A stretch of 50,867 nt of DNA from a bacterium (GTDB lineage: Bacteria > Krumholzibacteriota > Krumholzibacteriia > JACNKJ01): NCBI GenBank assembly GCA_016873475.1, contig VGXI01000004.1:1-50867 (forward strand). The letters run 5' to 3'. Below the pieces are notes generated by a model, which saw only the letters and a list, made by a program, of their open reading frames with translations, was not told where the DNA came from and made no database searches. A program made the position numbers and the translations under genes. Of this stretch, positions 33,589 to 42,628 are shown piece after piece. The stretch's first letter is position 1; the number at the start of each line of letters is the position of its first letter.

Positions 33589-35001
33589 ATGGTCCAGCCG
33601 CCTGCCGCCCCCGCCCGCCGCCTCGCGCTCAGCCTCGCCCTGCTCGGCGCCCTCGCCGCCCGCCCCTCGGCGGCCCAGCCGCTCGCCGCCGACACGCTTC
33701 GTCTGCGCGCCACCCTCGACGAACTCTGCGCGCCCGCCTGCGCCGGTCGCCGCAGCGGCAGCCCGGGCATCGAGGCCGCGCGCCGCGCGCTGACGGCGCG
33801 CCTGGTCGCGCTCGGCCTGGAGCCGCTGCCGGGAGCCGAGACCTACGCGGCCCCCTTCGCCGTCCAGGGCCTGGCGCTGGACAGCCTGCGCGGCCGCCTG
33901 CTCGATCCGGAAGGCAAGGTGACGCCGCTTCAGCTCAGCCCCTCCGCACCTGGCGCCCCCCTCGGCGCTGTCCGGCTCGCGCCCTGGCCCGCCGGCGGGC
34001 CGCTCCCGCTCACCGCGCGCGGCGCCCTCGTCGTGCGCCAGGGTCCGGCCGCCTCGGCCGGCGCCGAGAGCTTCTCACCAAACGCCCTCCTGGAAGAGGT
34101 GCGGGCCGCGGGCGCCCTCGGCCTGCTGCTCGTGCCGCACCCGGCCGATTCCGCCGGCATCCTGGCCCGGCATCGGGCGCGCAGCCAGGGCCGCGACCCG
34201 CGGGTCTACGCCCTCGCGGGCGAAGCGCCGGCGCCCCTGCTCGCCTTCGCCGACGGTCCGGCCGCGCCCGGCGTCTTCGCCGGCGCGACCGCCCAGCCGA
34301 TCGGCTGGCGGCTCGCGCTGCCCGGCGGGCAGGCTCTCGCTCACCGGGGCGTCACTCCCCCCGGGCGCCTGCGCGCCTCGGCGGCGCCGGCGGAGACGGC
34401 GCCCGTCGTGCTGCTCTGCGCCCACCACGACCATCTCGGCGAGGGTCCCGAGGGCGTCTTCCCGGGCGCCGACGACAACGCGAGCGGGGTGGCCGTCCTC
34501 CTCGAAGTCGCGCGCCTGCTCGCCGGCCGGCCCCTGGCGGCCGAGGTCCGCTTCCTATTCACCGATGCCGAGGAGCTCGGCATGCTCGGCGCCAAGGCCT
34601 ACCTCGCGCGCTGGGACCCGCCCGCGCTCGCGATCAATCTCGACTCCGTGGGCCGCGCCGGCGCGATGAGCTACCGTCAGCTCCGCGATCCGGCCGCCGC
34701 CAACCCACGCCTGATGATCCACTGGACCTCGGCGTCCGGCGACAGTGCCCTGGACGCAGCCCTGGCCGCCCGGGGCTTCCAGGTGCAGCGGGGCGAGGGC
34801 CCAATGTTCGCCCTCGGTGGCGATCACCGCGCCTTCGTGGAGGCCGGCGTCCCGGCGCACTTCCTCTTCGGCGGCTTCCACGCCGACTACAACACGGTGC
34901 ACGATCGCCCCGAGCGGATCCTCGTCGGACGCCTGGCCTCCCTCGCCGAGGCTCTGGCCGACTTCGTCGCTGCGGGACCGGCGGCCCCCGCGCCGCGCTA
35001 G
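33589..35001 (+). CDS. M28-family zinc aminopeptidase, secreted
   Basis: The 470-residue protein has a signal peptide (LALSLALLGALAARPSAAQ), a PA-like insert (about 90-250) and an M28 catalytic domain. The two-zinc site is complete: HHDHLG from His279, GADDNASG with Asp295, TDAEELG with catalytic Glu328/329, NLDSVG and the C-terminal HADYNTVHD. M28 enzymes release N-terminal amino acids from peptides outside the cytoplasm. GGAG is 6 bases before the ATG. It converges with the degenerate hydrolase gene on a shared CTAG. Confidence 0.92.
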   Translation: MVQPPAAPARRLALSLALLGALAARPSAAQPLAADTLRLRATLDELCAPACAGRRSGSPGIEAARRALTARLVALGLEPLPGAETYAAPFAVQGLALDSLRGRLLDPEGKVTPLQLSPSAPGAPLGAVRLAPWPAGGPLPLTARGALVVRQGPAASAGAESFSPNALLEEVRAAGALGLLLVPHPADSAGILARHRARSQGRDPRVYALAGEAPAPLLAFADGPAAPGVFAGATAQPIGWRLALPGGQALAHRGVTPPGRLRASAAPAETAPVVLLCAHHDHLGEGPEGVFPGADDNASGVAVLLEVARLLAGRPLAAEVRFLFTDAEELGMLGAKAYLARWDPPALAINLDSVGRAGAMSYRQLRDPAAANPRLMIHWTSASGDSALDAALAARGFQVQRGEGPMFALGGDHRAFVEAGVPAHFLFGGFHADYNTVHDRPERILVGRLASLAEALADFVAAGPAAPAPR

Positions 35002-35762
35002 GGTTGCTCGCCTGCCAGCCAGCGGAGGAACTCGGCCGGCAGCGCCGGCCGCGCCGCGAGGAGCCACGCGCCGCGGCTGCGGCAGTCGAGCCGCTCCAAG
35101 CGCCGGGCCGGGCCCGGCTGCGCTGCCGCGAGGGCTCGCGCCGCGGCGAGGGACTCGGCGTCCTGGTCGCAGACCGCGAGCAGGACGGGCTGCGGCGCGC
35201 GGGCGGCCTGGGAGTCGAGATCGGCCGGCGCCAGGGGCGACAGCAGCAGGGCGCCCGCGAAGCGGCCGCCCCGGGGCCCCGCGAGCAGCTCGAGCGCCAG
35301 CGCCGTTGCTTCGCCCTCGGCGGCCAGCAGCCAGGGGCGGCCGGCCAGACCCGGCTGCTGATCGACGAAGGCGAAGAGGGCCTCGAGATCGCGAGCGAGG
35401 AGGGCGCGGGCGGGCCCATCCCAGCGCGGGGCTGGCGGCACGGGCCCGGCAACGCTGACCCGACTCTGGCCTTCGCCCCGGAGGTCGGGCAGGAGGACCT
35501 CGACGCCGAGGGCCTGGAAGGTCCCGCCGAGGCTCGCCAGGGAGCCACCCGCGACGCCGCGATCGTGCAGGAGCAGGGCGATGGGCCGCGGCTGCGCGCC
35601 GGAGGGCGTGCGCAGGTAGCCGCCGACGAGGGCGAGCGAGTCGGCGGTCCAGATCTGGAAGCGCACCAGGTCCTGCGCGCGGAGGGACCCGCGGCCGGAC
35701 GGTTCGGCCAGGAGCGCCGCGGCAACCGCGGCGGCGGTCCACCGCCGGCGTGCGACCCTCAT
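34998..35762 (-). CDS. Alpha/beta-hydrolase-fold protein, probably non-catalytic
   Basis: The 254-residue secreted protein (signal-like MRVARRRWTAAAVAAALLA) shows the alpha/beta-hydrolase framework: PIALLLHDRGV at the oxyanion strand, LLPDLRGEGQS, and VLLAVCDQDAES at the acid position. At the nucleophile elbow, where GxSxG is expected, it reads LLAAEGEATALALEL, with Gly150 in place of Ser, and at the histidine position SRGAWLL has Arg230. It therefore looks like a pseudoenzyme, perhaps a binding protein. Its ATG overlaps the HNH gene stop (ATGA) and its own stop overlaps that of the M28 peptidase. Confidence 0.72.
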   Translation of the reverse strand: MRVARRRWTAAAVAAALLAEPSGRGSLRAQDLVRFQIWTADSLALVGGYLRTPSGAQPRPIALLLHDRGVAGGSLASLGGTFQALGVEVLLPDLRGEGQSRVSVAGPVPPAPRWDGPARALLARDLEALFAFVDQQPGLAGRPWLLAAEGEATALALELLAGPRGGRFAGALLLSPLAPADLDSQAARAPQPVLLAVCDQDAESLAAARALAAAQPGPARRLERLDCRSRGAWLLAARPALPAEFLRWLAGEQP

Positions 35763-36313
35763 CGCTGGTAGAGGTAGGCTTCCCAGCTCTGGTGCATCGC
35801 GTCGCCGAGGAAGCGCCGGAAGAGCAGGGGCGGCAGCCAGCGCGGCTCGCGCGGCGCCGCGAGCAGGCGCATCCCGGCCTCGGCCGGCAGGCGGTTGCCC
35901 TTGCGGTGGTTGCAGCTCACGCAGCAGGTCACGCAGTTCTCCCAGCTCGTCGCGCCGCCCCGGGGGAACTCCGGCGTCTGGCGGCTGCGCGGAACGACGT
36001 GGTCGATCGTGAAGGGCCCCGCCGTGCCACCGCAGTACTGGCAGCTGCAGCGGTCCCGCGCGTAGAGGTTGCGCCGGTTGAGCTGCACGCGCACCACCTT
36101 GTAGACCCGGTGCGCGATGGCGATGAAGAGGCGGATGATGCGCGGCAGGCGCCACTCGGCCGCCGCCGAGCGCACGACGAGGGCGGACTCCTCCACCGCC
36201 ACCGCCCGCCCGCTCACCAGGAGCACCAGGGCGCGCCGCGCGCTGACGATGTTCACGGGCTGATAGCCGGCGTCCAGAACGAGGACGTGCTGGCGGAGTG
36301 TGGCTCTGTTCAC
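35759..36313 (-). CDS. HNH endonuclease family protein
   Basis: The 184-residue protein belongs to the widespread small HNH family opening LVLDAGYQPVNIVSARRALVLL. The HNH core has zinc cysteines CQYC (91-94) and CVSC (131-134), DHVVPRSR with Asp104-His105, SWENC with Asn126, and CNHRKGN with His136. These proteins are common housekeeping-like nucleases of unproven role. The start is probably GTG 36313, which aligns with the family's usual N-terminus; the frame is open upstream to 36367 but that part looks non-coding. It follows rnc and is coupled to the hydrolase-like gene. Confidence 0.85.
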   Translation of the reverse strand: MNRATLRQHVLVLDAGYQPVNIVSARRALVLLVSGRAVAVEESALVVRSAAAEWRLPRIIRLFIAIAHRVYKVVRVQLNRRNLYARDRCSCQYCGGTAGPFTIDHVVPRSRQTPEFPRGGATSWENCVTCCVSCNHRKGNRLPAEAGMRLLAAPREPRWLPPLLFRRFLGDAMHQSWEAYLYQR

Positions 36314-36394
36314 GCTGATCTCACTTCGACGCTGGCCGGCCGTCCTCCCGCCGGCGCGACCTCGCAAAAGCTTGTCGAAGCGCCGCAGGCGCCG

Positions 36395-37204
36395 TCAAGA
36401 GAATTCCCCGGACTCCGTCGCCGCCGGCGGCAACTCGGGGAAGCCCGCCTCGCCCTCGCCGAGGCGGGCGAGCGCGGCCCGGGCCGCGTCCTGCTCCGCG
36501 TCCTTCTTGCTGCGGCCACTGCCCCGGCCCACGACCTGCCCCTGCACGAGCACCTCCACCTCGAAGTCCTTGGAATGGTCCGGCCCCCAGGTCGCTTCGA
36601 CGCGGTAGCGCGGCGGCAGCTTGTAGACCGACTGCACGCGCTCCTGGAGCAGGGACTTGAAGTTGCGGTGGCTGTCGTCGGCCAGGAACTCCTCCTTGCG
36701 GGCGAGCACGCGGGAGGCAACCAGCTTGCGGGCCGGGAGCAGGCCGCCGTCCAGGTAGACCGCGCCGAGGACGGCCTCGAAGGCGTCGGCGAGAATCGAG
36801 TCGCGCGTGCGGCCGCCCGTCTCCTCCTCGTTGGCGCTCAGGCGCAGCACGGCGCCCAGGCCGAGGTCGCCGGCGACGCTGGCCAGCACCACGCGGCTCG
36901 CGAGCAGGCTCTTGAGCTTGGTCAGGGTGCCCTCGTTCTCCTCCGGGAATTCGGCGACGAGGGCGACGTTGATCGCCAGTCCGAGCACCGCGTCACCGAG
37001 GAACTCCAGGCGCTCGTTGCTCGCCTCGCGCTCCATCCCCTCCTGGAAGGCCCAGGAGCGGTGGGTGAGGGCGAGCAGCAGCAGCGCGGGATCCTTGAAG
37101 CGGTAGCCGAGGCGCTCCTGGAAGGCGGCGAGGGGCGCGCGATCGGCCTCCTCGAGCGTGGGCGGGAGCTTCCCCGGGAAGAGCTTGCGGAACCAGGCGC
37201 GAAT
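36395..37204 (-). CDS. rnc: Ribonuclease III, apparent ATT start
   Basis: RNase III cuts double-stranded RNA in rRNA processing and decay. The 269 residues have the signature [13 protein letters not shown] at 63-75, the second acidic site [16 protein letters not shown], and a C-terminal dsRNA-binding domain ([12 protein letters not shown], then [20 protein letters not shown]). The frame between the fabF stop and the conserved domain contains no ATG, GTG or TTG. GGAAGG (37211-37216) lies 6 bases before ATT 37204, which would start [13 protein letters not shown] rare ATT start is the simplest reading. It ends the fab operon, as in many bacteria. Confidence 0.9.
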   Translation of the reverse strand: MRAWFRKLFPGKLPPTLEEADRAPLAAFQERLGYRFKDPALLLLALTHRSWAFQEGMEREASNERLEFLGDAVLGLAINVALVAEFPEENEGTLTKLKSLLASRVVLASVAGDLGLGAVLRLSANEEETGGRTRDSILADAFEAVLGAVYLDGGLLPARKLVASRVLARKEEFLADDSHRNFKSLLQERVQSVYKLPPRYRVEATWGPDHSKDFEVEVLVQGQVVGRGSGRSKKDAEQDAARAALARLGEGEAGFPELPPAATESGEFS

Positions 37205-37248
37205 GGCGGGCCTTCCTTGCCGTTCCGGCCGGCGGGAACCGGGCGCCC

Positions 37249-38496
37249 CTAGCGCTCGCCGGGCGCCCGCCCCAGCAGGAGCACGATGTTGTGGCCGCCG
37301 AAGCCGAGCGAGGTGCTGATCGCCGTCTCCACCGCCTGCTTGACGGCGCGGTTGGGCGTGTAGTCGAGGTCGCAGTCGGGATCGGGGTGCTCGTAGTTGA
37401 CGGTCGGCGGAATCTCGCCGCGCTCCAGCGCGAGGACCGTGATCCCCGCCTCGAGCCCGCCGGCCGCGCCGAGCAGGTGGCCCGTCATCGATTTCGTGCT
37501 GCTGATCTTGAGCCGCTCGGCGTGGGCGCCGAACGCCGTCCTGATCGCCAGCGTCTCGATGCGGTCGTTGTAGGGCGTGCTCGTCCCGTGCGCGTTGACG
37601 TAGCCGACGCTCGCCCCCGGCAGGCCGGCCTCGGCGAGCGCCAGGCGCATCGCCTGCGTCGCGCCGCGGCCCTCGGGGTCGGGCGCCGTGATGTGGTGCG
37701 CGTCCGCCGTGAGCCCGGCGCCGAGCAGCTCGGCGAAGATGCGCACGCCGCGCGCCTTGGCGTGCGCGTAGTCCTCGAGCACGAGGACGCCCGCGCCCTC
37801 GCCCATCACGAAGCCGTCGCGCTCGGCGTCGAAGGGGCGGCAGGCCTTCCCGGGCTCCTCGTTGCGCGTCGAGAGGGCCTTCATGTTGCCGAAGCCGGCC
37901 AGGGCCATCGGCGAGATCGTCGCCTCGGCGCCGCCGGCCAGCATCAGGTCCGCACGGCCCGCGCGGATCTGCAGCGCCGCGTCGGCGATCGCGTGCGCGC
38001 CCGTCGCGCAGGCGCTGACGACGCCGAAGTTGGGCCCCCGCAGGCCGTAGCGCATCGAGACGAGACCGGTGGCGATGTCGCCGATCATCATCGGGATGAA
38101 GAAGGGGCTCACGCGGCGCGGGCCCTTCGCGATGAGGGTGCTGTGCTCCTCCTCGAAGGTGAGCATGCCGCCGATGCCAGAGCCGATGATGACGCCCATG
38201 CGCTCGCCGGCCGGTGGCTCGGCGAGCAGCCCGGCCTGGGCCATCGCCTCCTCGGCGGCCACGAGCGCGAACTGCGCGTAGCGGTCGGTCTTCTTGCGCT
38301 CCTTGGGCTCGACGATCTCGCCGGGGTCGAAGTCCTTGACTTCGGCGCCCAGGCGGGACGCGTAGCCCTCGGTGTCGAAGGCCGTGATCCGTCCGATGCC
38401 CGAACGGCCGGCCAGCAGCCCCTGCCAGGTGGCCTCGCGGTCCTTGCCGACCGGGCTGATCAGGCCCAGGCCCGTGATGACGACGCGGCGGTCCAT
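37249..38496 (-). CDS. fabF: 3-Oxoacyl-ACP synthase II
   Basis: FabF condenses malonyl-ACP with a growing acyl-ACP in fatty-acid elongation. The 415 residues hold the Cys-His-His triad: Cys163 in [11 protein letters not shown], His303 in [11 protein letters not shown] and His340 in [12 protein letters not shown], with Lys335 nearby and the C-terminal SLGFGGHN loop. It follows acpP after a 57-base gap that contains an 8-base hairpin, and precedes rnc by 45 bases. Confidence 0.97.
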   Translation of the reverse strand: MDRRVVITGLGLISPVGKDREATWQGLLAGRSGIGRITAFDTEGYASRLGAEVKDFDPGEIVEPKERKKTDRYAQFALVAAEEAMAQAGLLAEPPAGERMGVIIGSGIGGMLTFEEEHSTLIAKGPRRVSPFFIPMMIGDIATGLVSMRYGLRGPNFGVVSACATGAHAIADAALQIRAGRADLMLAGGAEATISPMALAGFGNMKALSTRNEEPGKACRPFDAERDGFVMGEGAGVLVLEDYAHAKARGVRIFAELLGAGLTADAHHITAPDPEGRGATQAMRLALAEAGLPGASVGYVNAHGTSTPYNDRIETLAIRTAFGAHAERLKISSTKSMTGHLLGAAGGLEAGITVLALERGEIPPTVNYEHPDPDCDLDYTPNRAVKQAVETAISTSLGFGGHNIVLLLGRAPGER

Positions 38497-38522
38497 GCGA
38501 CATCCCCTCCGGTCCGCGGCTT

Positions 38523-38542
38523 CCCGCCGCTCGGGCGGCGGG
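38523..38542 (-). promoter_or_regulatory. Intercistronic hairpin between acpP and fabF
   Basis: An 8-base perfect GC stem (38523-38530 with 38535-38542) and a 4-base loop sit just after the acpP stop. Without a T-run it is more likely a partial attenuator or a 3'-end stabiliser than a full terminator, consistent with acyl carrier protein being needed in excess. Confidence 0.4.
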
Positions 38543-38553
38543 CGGCGGCGGGA

Positions 38554-38796
38554 CTAGGCCTCGGGCAGGGCGGCCGTGAGATAGTCGATCACCGCCTGCA
38601 CGTTCGTCAGCTTCTCGGCGTCCTCGTCGGAGATCTCCATGCCGAATTCCTCCTCGAAGGCCATCACCAGCTCGACGGTGTCGAGGGAATCGGCGCCCAG
38701 GTCCTCGATGAAGGAGGCGCTCGGCGTGATCTGCTCCGGATTGACGCCCAGTTCCTTCTCGATGATCTGGTGGACGCGCTCTGCGATCGAAGCCAT
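38554..38796 (-). CDS. acpP: Acyl carrier protein
   Basis: The 80-residue acidic four-helix protein carries fatty-acid intermediates on phosphopantetheine. The attachment site is Ser37 in [20 protein letters not shown] strong ribosome site GAGGAGG lies 8 bases before the ATG, and the gene has its own promoter within the fab cluster, both suited to high expression. Confidence 0.98.
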   Translation of the reverse strand: MASIAERVHQIIEKELGVNPEQITPSASFIEDLGADSLDTVELVMAFEEEFGMEISDEDAEKLTNVQAVIDYLTAALPEA

Positions 38797-38853
38797 GGGA
38801 CGAACCTCCTCGGGTCCGCGGGGAGCCTCCGCCCCCCGTCTGGAATTGCCAAC

Positions 38854-38882
38854 TGCTTAGGGGATCGCCATCCCCCTGTCAA
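38854..38882 (-). promoter_or_regulatory. acpP promoter with palindromic spacer
   Basis: A perfect TTGACA (38877-38882), 17 bases, then TAAGCA (38854-38859). The spacer contains the inverted repeat GGGGAT-N4-ATCCCC (38860-38875), an operator-like site placed where a bound protein would block polymerase. Predicted start near 38847, leader about 50 bases. Confidence 0.6.
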
Positions 38883-38892
38883 ATGCAAAACC

Positions 38893-39633
38893 TCACATCG
38901 CCATGCCGCCGTTGACGGCGATGACCTGCCCCGTGATGTAGCGCCCGCCGGGGCCGAGCAGGAAGAGCACGGCAGCGGCCACGTCCTCCGGTTCGCCCAG
39001 ACTGGCGAGCGGAATCCCGGCGAGGAGCTGCTTCTGCACCTCTGCGCTGAGCGTCGCCGTCATGTCCGTGCGGATGAAGCCCGGCGCCACCGCGTTCACG
39101 GTCACCCCGCGCGGCGCCAGCTCCTTGGCCAGGCTCTTCGTCAGCCCGATCAGGCCGGCCTTGCTCGCCGCGTAGTTGGCCTGGCCCGCATTGCCGATCT
39201 GGCCGACCACGCTCGTGATGTTGACGATGCGCCCGCCTCGCTTCAGGAAGGGCCGCGCCAGCGCCCGCGCGAAGTGGAAGGCGCCGCCGAGATTGACGGC
39301 CAGCACGCGCTCCCACTCCGCGGCCTTCATCCGCGCGAGCAGGTTGTCCTGGGTGAGGCCGGCGTTGTTGACGAGGAAGTCGACCTCGCCCATCTCCTCG
39401 CGGATGCGCGCGACGAGCGCGGCCACCGCCTCGCCGTCGCCGATGTCGCCGCCGTAGCCGCCGAGGTCGGGCCCGCCGCCGAGCTCGGCGGCCGCTGCCC
39501 GGCCGCGTTCCTCGCTGCTGGCGACGAGCGCGACGCGACAGCCCTCGCCGCGCAGGGCGACGACGATGGCCCGGCCGATGCCGCGCGAACCCCCGGTCAC
39601 GAGGGCGAGCTTGCCCGCAATGCCGCTGTCCAT
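38893..39633 (-). CDS. fabG: 3-Oxoacyl-ACP reductase
   Basis: FabG reduces 3-oxoacyl-ACP with NADPH. The 246-residue SDR protein has the cofactor loop TGGSRGIG at 13-20, NNAG at 89-92 and the catalytic Ser141, Tyr154 and Lys158 (NYAASKAG), ending with the VIAVNGGMAM family signature. It is 14 bases downstream of fabD, and the acpP promoter begins just after its stop. Confidence 0.97.
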   Translation of the reverse strand: MDSGIAGKLALVTGGSRGIGRAIVVALRGEGCRVALVASSEERGRAAAAELGGGPDLGGYGGDIGDGEAVAALVARIREEMGEVDFLVNNAGLTQDNLLARMKAAEWERVLAVNLGGAFHFARALARPFLKRGGRIVNITSVVGQIGNAGQANYAASKAGLIGLTKSLAKELAPRGVTVNAVAPGFIRTDMTATLSAEVQKQLLAGIPLASLGEPEDVAAAVLFLLGPGGRYITGQVIAVNGGMAM

Positions 39634-39647
39634 GCCCCCTCCTCGAC

Positions 39648-40589
39648 CTAGGCCGCGCCGGCGCTCGCGCCGGCCAGCCAGGCGTCCAGCGCGGCCTTGT
39701 CGCCCAGCGCCGTCACGCGCGTCTCGCGGTCGATCTTGCGCATGAGGCCCATGAGCACCTTGCCCGGACCGATCTCCAGGGGATCCGCGCCGTCGAGCCG
39801 GCGCAGCGCCAGCATGGAGTCCGACCAGAGCACGGGACGTGTCAGCTGCTCGCTGAGCAGAGCGCGCAGGCGCTCGCCGCGGGTCTCCGGCTGGGCCGTG
39901 ACGTTGGGGATCACTGGCGACTGCGCATCCGCGAAGGGTGTCGCGCGCAGGGCCTCGCCGAGCGCCGCTGCCGCCGGCGCCATCAGGGCGGAGTGAAAGG
40001 CGCCGCTCACCGTGAGCGGGACCACCTTCTGCGCCCCCGCCGCACTGCAGGCCGCCATGCCGCGCTCGACCGCGGCGACGGCGCCGCTGATCACGAGCTG
40101 GTCCGGGCTGTTCAGGTTGGCGAGCGCGAGCACTTCGCCCGCGGCCGCCTCGGCGCAGCAGCGCGCGACCGCCTCGCGCGTGAGGCCGAGCACGGCGGCC
40201 ATCGTGCCGGGCACGGCCTCGCCGCTGGCGAACATCAAGCGCCCGCGCAGGGCGACCAGGCGCAGGGCGTCCAGGGGCGCCAGCACGCCGGCCGCGACGA
40301 GGGCGCTGTACTCGCCCAGGCTGTGGCCTGCCACCACCGAGGGCGCGAGGCCGCGGCGGGCGAGATAGGCGTGGCAGGCGAGACTGACCATCAGGATGGC
40401 CGGCTGCGCGTGGCGCGTCTCGGTGAGGCGCTCCAGCGGCCCCGCGAAACAGAGGTCGCGCAGGGGCAGGCCCGTCACGCCCTCGGCCTCGGCGAAGAAG
40501 CGGGCGCTCTCGGGGTCCTCGTCGTTCAGCTCCCGGCCCATGCCCACGAACTGCGAGGCCTGCCCGGGGAACAGGAGCGGTCTGCGCAC
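39648..40589 (-). CDS. fabD: Malonyl-CoA:ACP transacylase
   Basis: FabD loads malonyl groups from CoA onto ACP. The 313 residues begin RRPLLFPGQASQFVGMG, with the nucleophile Ser90 in GHSLGEYSAL, TVSGAFHSALM (catalytic His) and the C-terminal EIGPGKVLMGLM. The start is GTG 40589, four bases after GGAGGG; the open frame continues upstream through fabH but is not conserved there. It lies 11 bases after fabH. Confidence 0.96.
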   Translation of the reverse strand: MRRPLLFPGQASQFVGMGRELNDEDPESARFFAEAEGVTGLPLRDLCFAGPLERLTETRHAQPAILMVSLACHAYLARRGLAPSVVAGHSLGEYSALVAAGVLAPLDALRLVALRGRLMFASGEAVPGTMAAVLGLTREAVARCCAEAAAGEVLALANLNSPDQLVISGAVAAVERGMAACSAAGAQKVVPLTVSGAFHSALMAPAAAALGEALRATPFADAQSPVIPNVTAQPETRGERLRALLSEQLTRPVLWSDSMLALRRLDGADPLEIGPGKVLMGLMRKIDRETRVTALGDKAALDAWLAGASAGAA

Positions 40590-40600
40590 GGTGCCCTCCC

Positions 40601-41593
40601 TCACAGCTTCATCAGCGTGGCGCCCCAGGTGAGGCCGCCGCCGAAGGTCGCCATCAGCACGTAGTCCCCGGGACCGATGCGGCCTGACCGCCGCGCCTCG
40701 TCCAACGCGATCGGGATCGAGGCCGCGCTCGTGTTGCCGTACTCCGCGATGTTGACGTAGACCCGCTCGGCGGGGATCGCCAGCCGCTCGCCGATCGCGT
40801 CGATGATGCGCATGTTCGCCTGGTGCGGGATGAAGAGCGCGAGGTCCGCCGCGCTCAGACCGGCGGCCGCGAGGGTCTGCTGCGCGGCGGCGGCCATGTT
40901 GCGCACGGCGTGCTTGAAGACCTCGTTGCCCTTCATCTGGATCTTGTTCGTCCGCGCCGCGATGATCGCCGGCGTCGGCGGCTCCGCGCTGCCGCCCTGG
41001 GGAGCGTTCAGGAGCTCGGCGAGGCGACCGTCGCTCCGGCTGACGCTGGCGAGGATGCCGCGGCCGTCGACCGGCCGTGCTTCGAGGAGGACGGCGCCGG
41101 CCCCGTCGCCGAAGAGCACGCAGGTCGCGCGGTCCTGCCAGTTGGTGAGGCGGCTGAGCAGCTCCGAACCGACGACCAGCGCCCGCCTGCCGCGGCCCGT
41201 CTCGAGCAGGGCGGCGGCCTGCTCGAGCCCGAAGAGGAAGCCGCTGCAGGCGGCGGAGAGGTCCCAGGCCGCCGCGTTGTGGGCCCCGATCTTCGCCTGC
41301 ACGAGGCAGGCCGTGCTCGGAAAGATGAGATCGCCCGTCACCGTGCCGACGAAGACGTAATCCACCGTCTCGGCCGGGCAGCCGGCGTCCGCGAGGGCGC
41401 GCTCGCAGGCGAGGGCGGCGAAGTCGCTGTTGCGTTCGTGATCGGCCGCGATGTGGCGCGTCTTGATGCCGGTGCGCGTGGTGATCCACTCGTCGCTGGT
41501 CTCGACCAGGCGGCTCAGCTCCTCGTTACCGAGGACGCGTTCAGGCACCGCGCTGCCGGTGCCGACGAGTTGCGCGCTGAGTCTAGGCGCCAA
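40601..41593 (-). CDS. fabH: 3-Oxoacyl-ACP synthase III
   Basis: FabH starts fatty-acid synthesis by condensing acyl-CoA with malonyl-ACP. The 330 residues have Cys116 in DLSAACSGF, His256 in FIPHQANMRIID and Asn286 in YGNTSAASIP, the complete triad. Translation starts at TTG 41593, preceded by GGGGAG, inside the last bases of plsX (11-base overlap). No later ATG or GTG would preserve the first strand. Confidence 0.96.
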   Translation of the reverse strand: MAPRLSAQLVGTGSAVPERVLGNEELSRLVETSDEWITTRTGIKTRHIAADHERNSDFAALACERALADAGCPAETVDYVFVGTVTGDLIFPSTACLVQAKIGAHNAAAWDLSAACSGFLFGLEQAAALLETGRGRRALVVGSELLSRLTNWQDRATCVLFGDGAGAVLLEARPVDGRGILASVSRSDGRLAELLNAPQGGSAEPPTPAIIAARTNKIQMKGNEVFKHAVRNMAAAAQQTLAAAGLSAADLALFIPHQANMRIIDAIGERLAIPAERVYVNIAEYGNTSAASIPIALDEARRSGRIGPGDYVLMATFGGGLTWGATLMKL

Positions 41594-42623
41594 GGCTCTC
41601 CCCCTGGAGCTTGCCCAGCAGCCCCTGCGTGCGCTCGGCGGTGTGCAGTTCCTGGAAACGCAGCGCCGTGCGCAGGGCGTTCATGATCGCCAGCTCGTTG
41701 CTCTTGCCGTGGCTGATGATGACCGTGCCGGCCACGCCCATCAGGGGCGCGCCGCCGTGCTCGGCGTAGTCGAGGTCCTTGCGGATGCGCCGCTCGCCCT
41801 CGCGCAGGCCGCCGCGGGCCAGGAGGACGCCGAGCTTGCCGGCGAAGCTGGTGAGCACGGTCTCTTTCATCCGGCCCATCAGCAGGCGCGTCGTGTAGCC
41901 GACCATGCTCTCGGCGAGCTTGAGGACGACATTGCCGGTGAAGCCGTCGCAAACGATCACGTCGGCCTCGCCCGCGAGGATGCCGGCGCCCTCCACGTTG
42001 CCGACGAAGTCGACGGGCGCGCGGCCGAGCAGCTCATGGGCCCGCGTGTAGAGTTCGCTGCCCTTGCTCGCTTCCTCGCCGATGTTGAGCAGGCCGACGC
42101 GCGGATTCTCGCGGCGTAGCACGGCCTCGGCGAAGAGCCGCCCCATGACGCCGAACTGCGCGAGGTGCTCGGGCTTGTTGTCGGAGTTGGCGCCCACGTC
42201 GAGCAGGACGCAGCCGCCCGCCTTGCTCGGGAACCAGGTGGCGATGGCCGGCCGCAGCACGCCCGGCAGCGCGCCGAGGTAGAGCATCGCCCCGGCCACC
42301 ATCGCGCCCGTCGAGCCGGCGCTCACAATGCCGTCCACGGCGCCGGCCTTGAGGTCCTGCATGCCGCGCACGATCGGCGAGTCCTTCTTGCGCCGCACCG
42401 CCGTGGCCGGCGACTCGTGCATCTCGATGGACTCGCTGGTGGGCACGATCTCGAAACTGTCCGCCGACTCGCCCGCCGACCTCAGGATTTCGGCGATGGC
42501 TGTCGGCTCGCCGTAGAGCCGCAGCGTCGGCGCCGGCTCCAGCTCGCGCCGGGCGCGGAGGGCGCCGCGAACCAGCACCGCCGGCCCGTGATCGCCTCCC
42601 ATCACATCCAGGGCGAGCTTCAC
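41583..42623 (-). CDS. plsX: Phosphate acyltransferase PlsX
   Basis: PlsX converts acyl-ACP to acyl-phosphate for phospholipid synthesis. The 346-residue protein opens with KLALDVMGGDHGPAVLVRGA and contains VSAGSTGAMVAGAM, FPSKAGGCVLLDVGANSDN, and VCDGFTGNVVLKLAES, all family hallmarks. It starts at GTG, 5 bases after the rpmF stop, in the standard rpmF-plsX-fabH order. Confidence 0.97.
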   Translation of the reverse strand: MKLALDVMGGDHGPAVLVRGALRARRELEPAPTLRLYGEPTAIAEILRSAGESADSFEIVPTSESIEMHESPATAVRRKKDSPIVRGMQDLKAGAVDGIVSAGSTGAMVAGAMLYLGALPGVLRPAIATWFPSKAGGCVLLDVGANSDNKPEHLAQFGVMGRLFAEAVLRRENPRVGLLNIGEEASKGSELYTRAHELLGRAPVDFVGNVEGAGILAGEADVIVCDGFTGNVVLKLAESMVGYTTRLLMGRMKETVLTSFAGKLGVLLARGGLREGERRIRKDLDYAEHGGAPLMGVAGTVIISHGKSNELAIMNALRTALRFQELHTAERTQGLLGKLQGESLGA

Positions 42624-42628
42624 GCCGC

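Noticed and set aside
36361-36394. Possible terminator or promoter between rnc and the HNH gene
   Set aside because: The stem GCGCC/GGCGC is short and the later TTTT is too far away; TTGACG across the rnc stop has no -10 at 16-18 bases.
39648-41489. 613-codon frame that would extend fabD through fabH
   Set aside because: Only the part after GTG 40589 encodes transacylase; the rest is the shadow of fabH.
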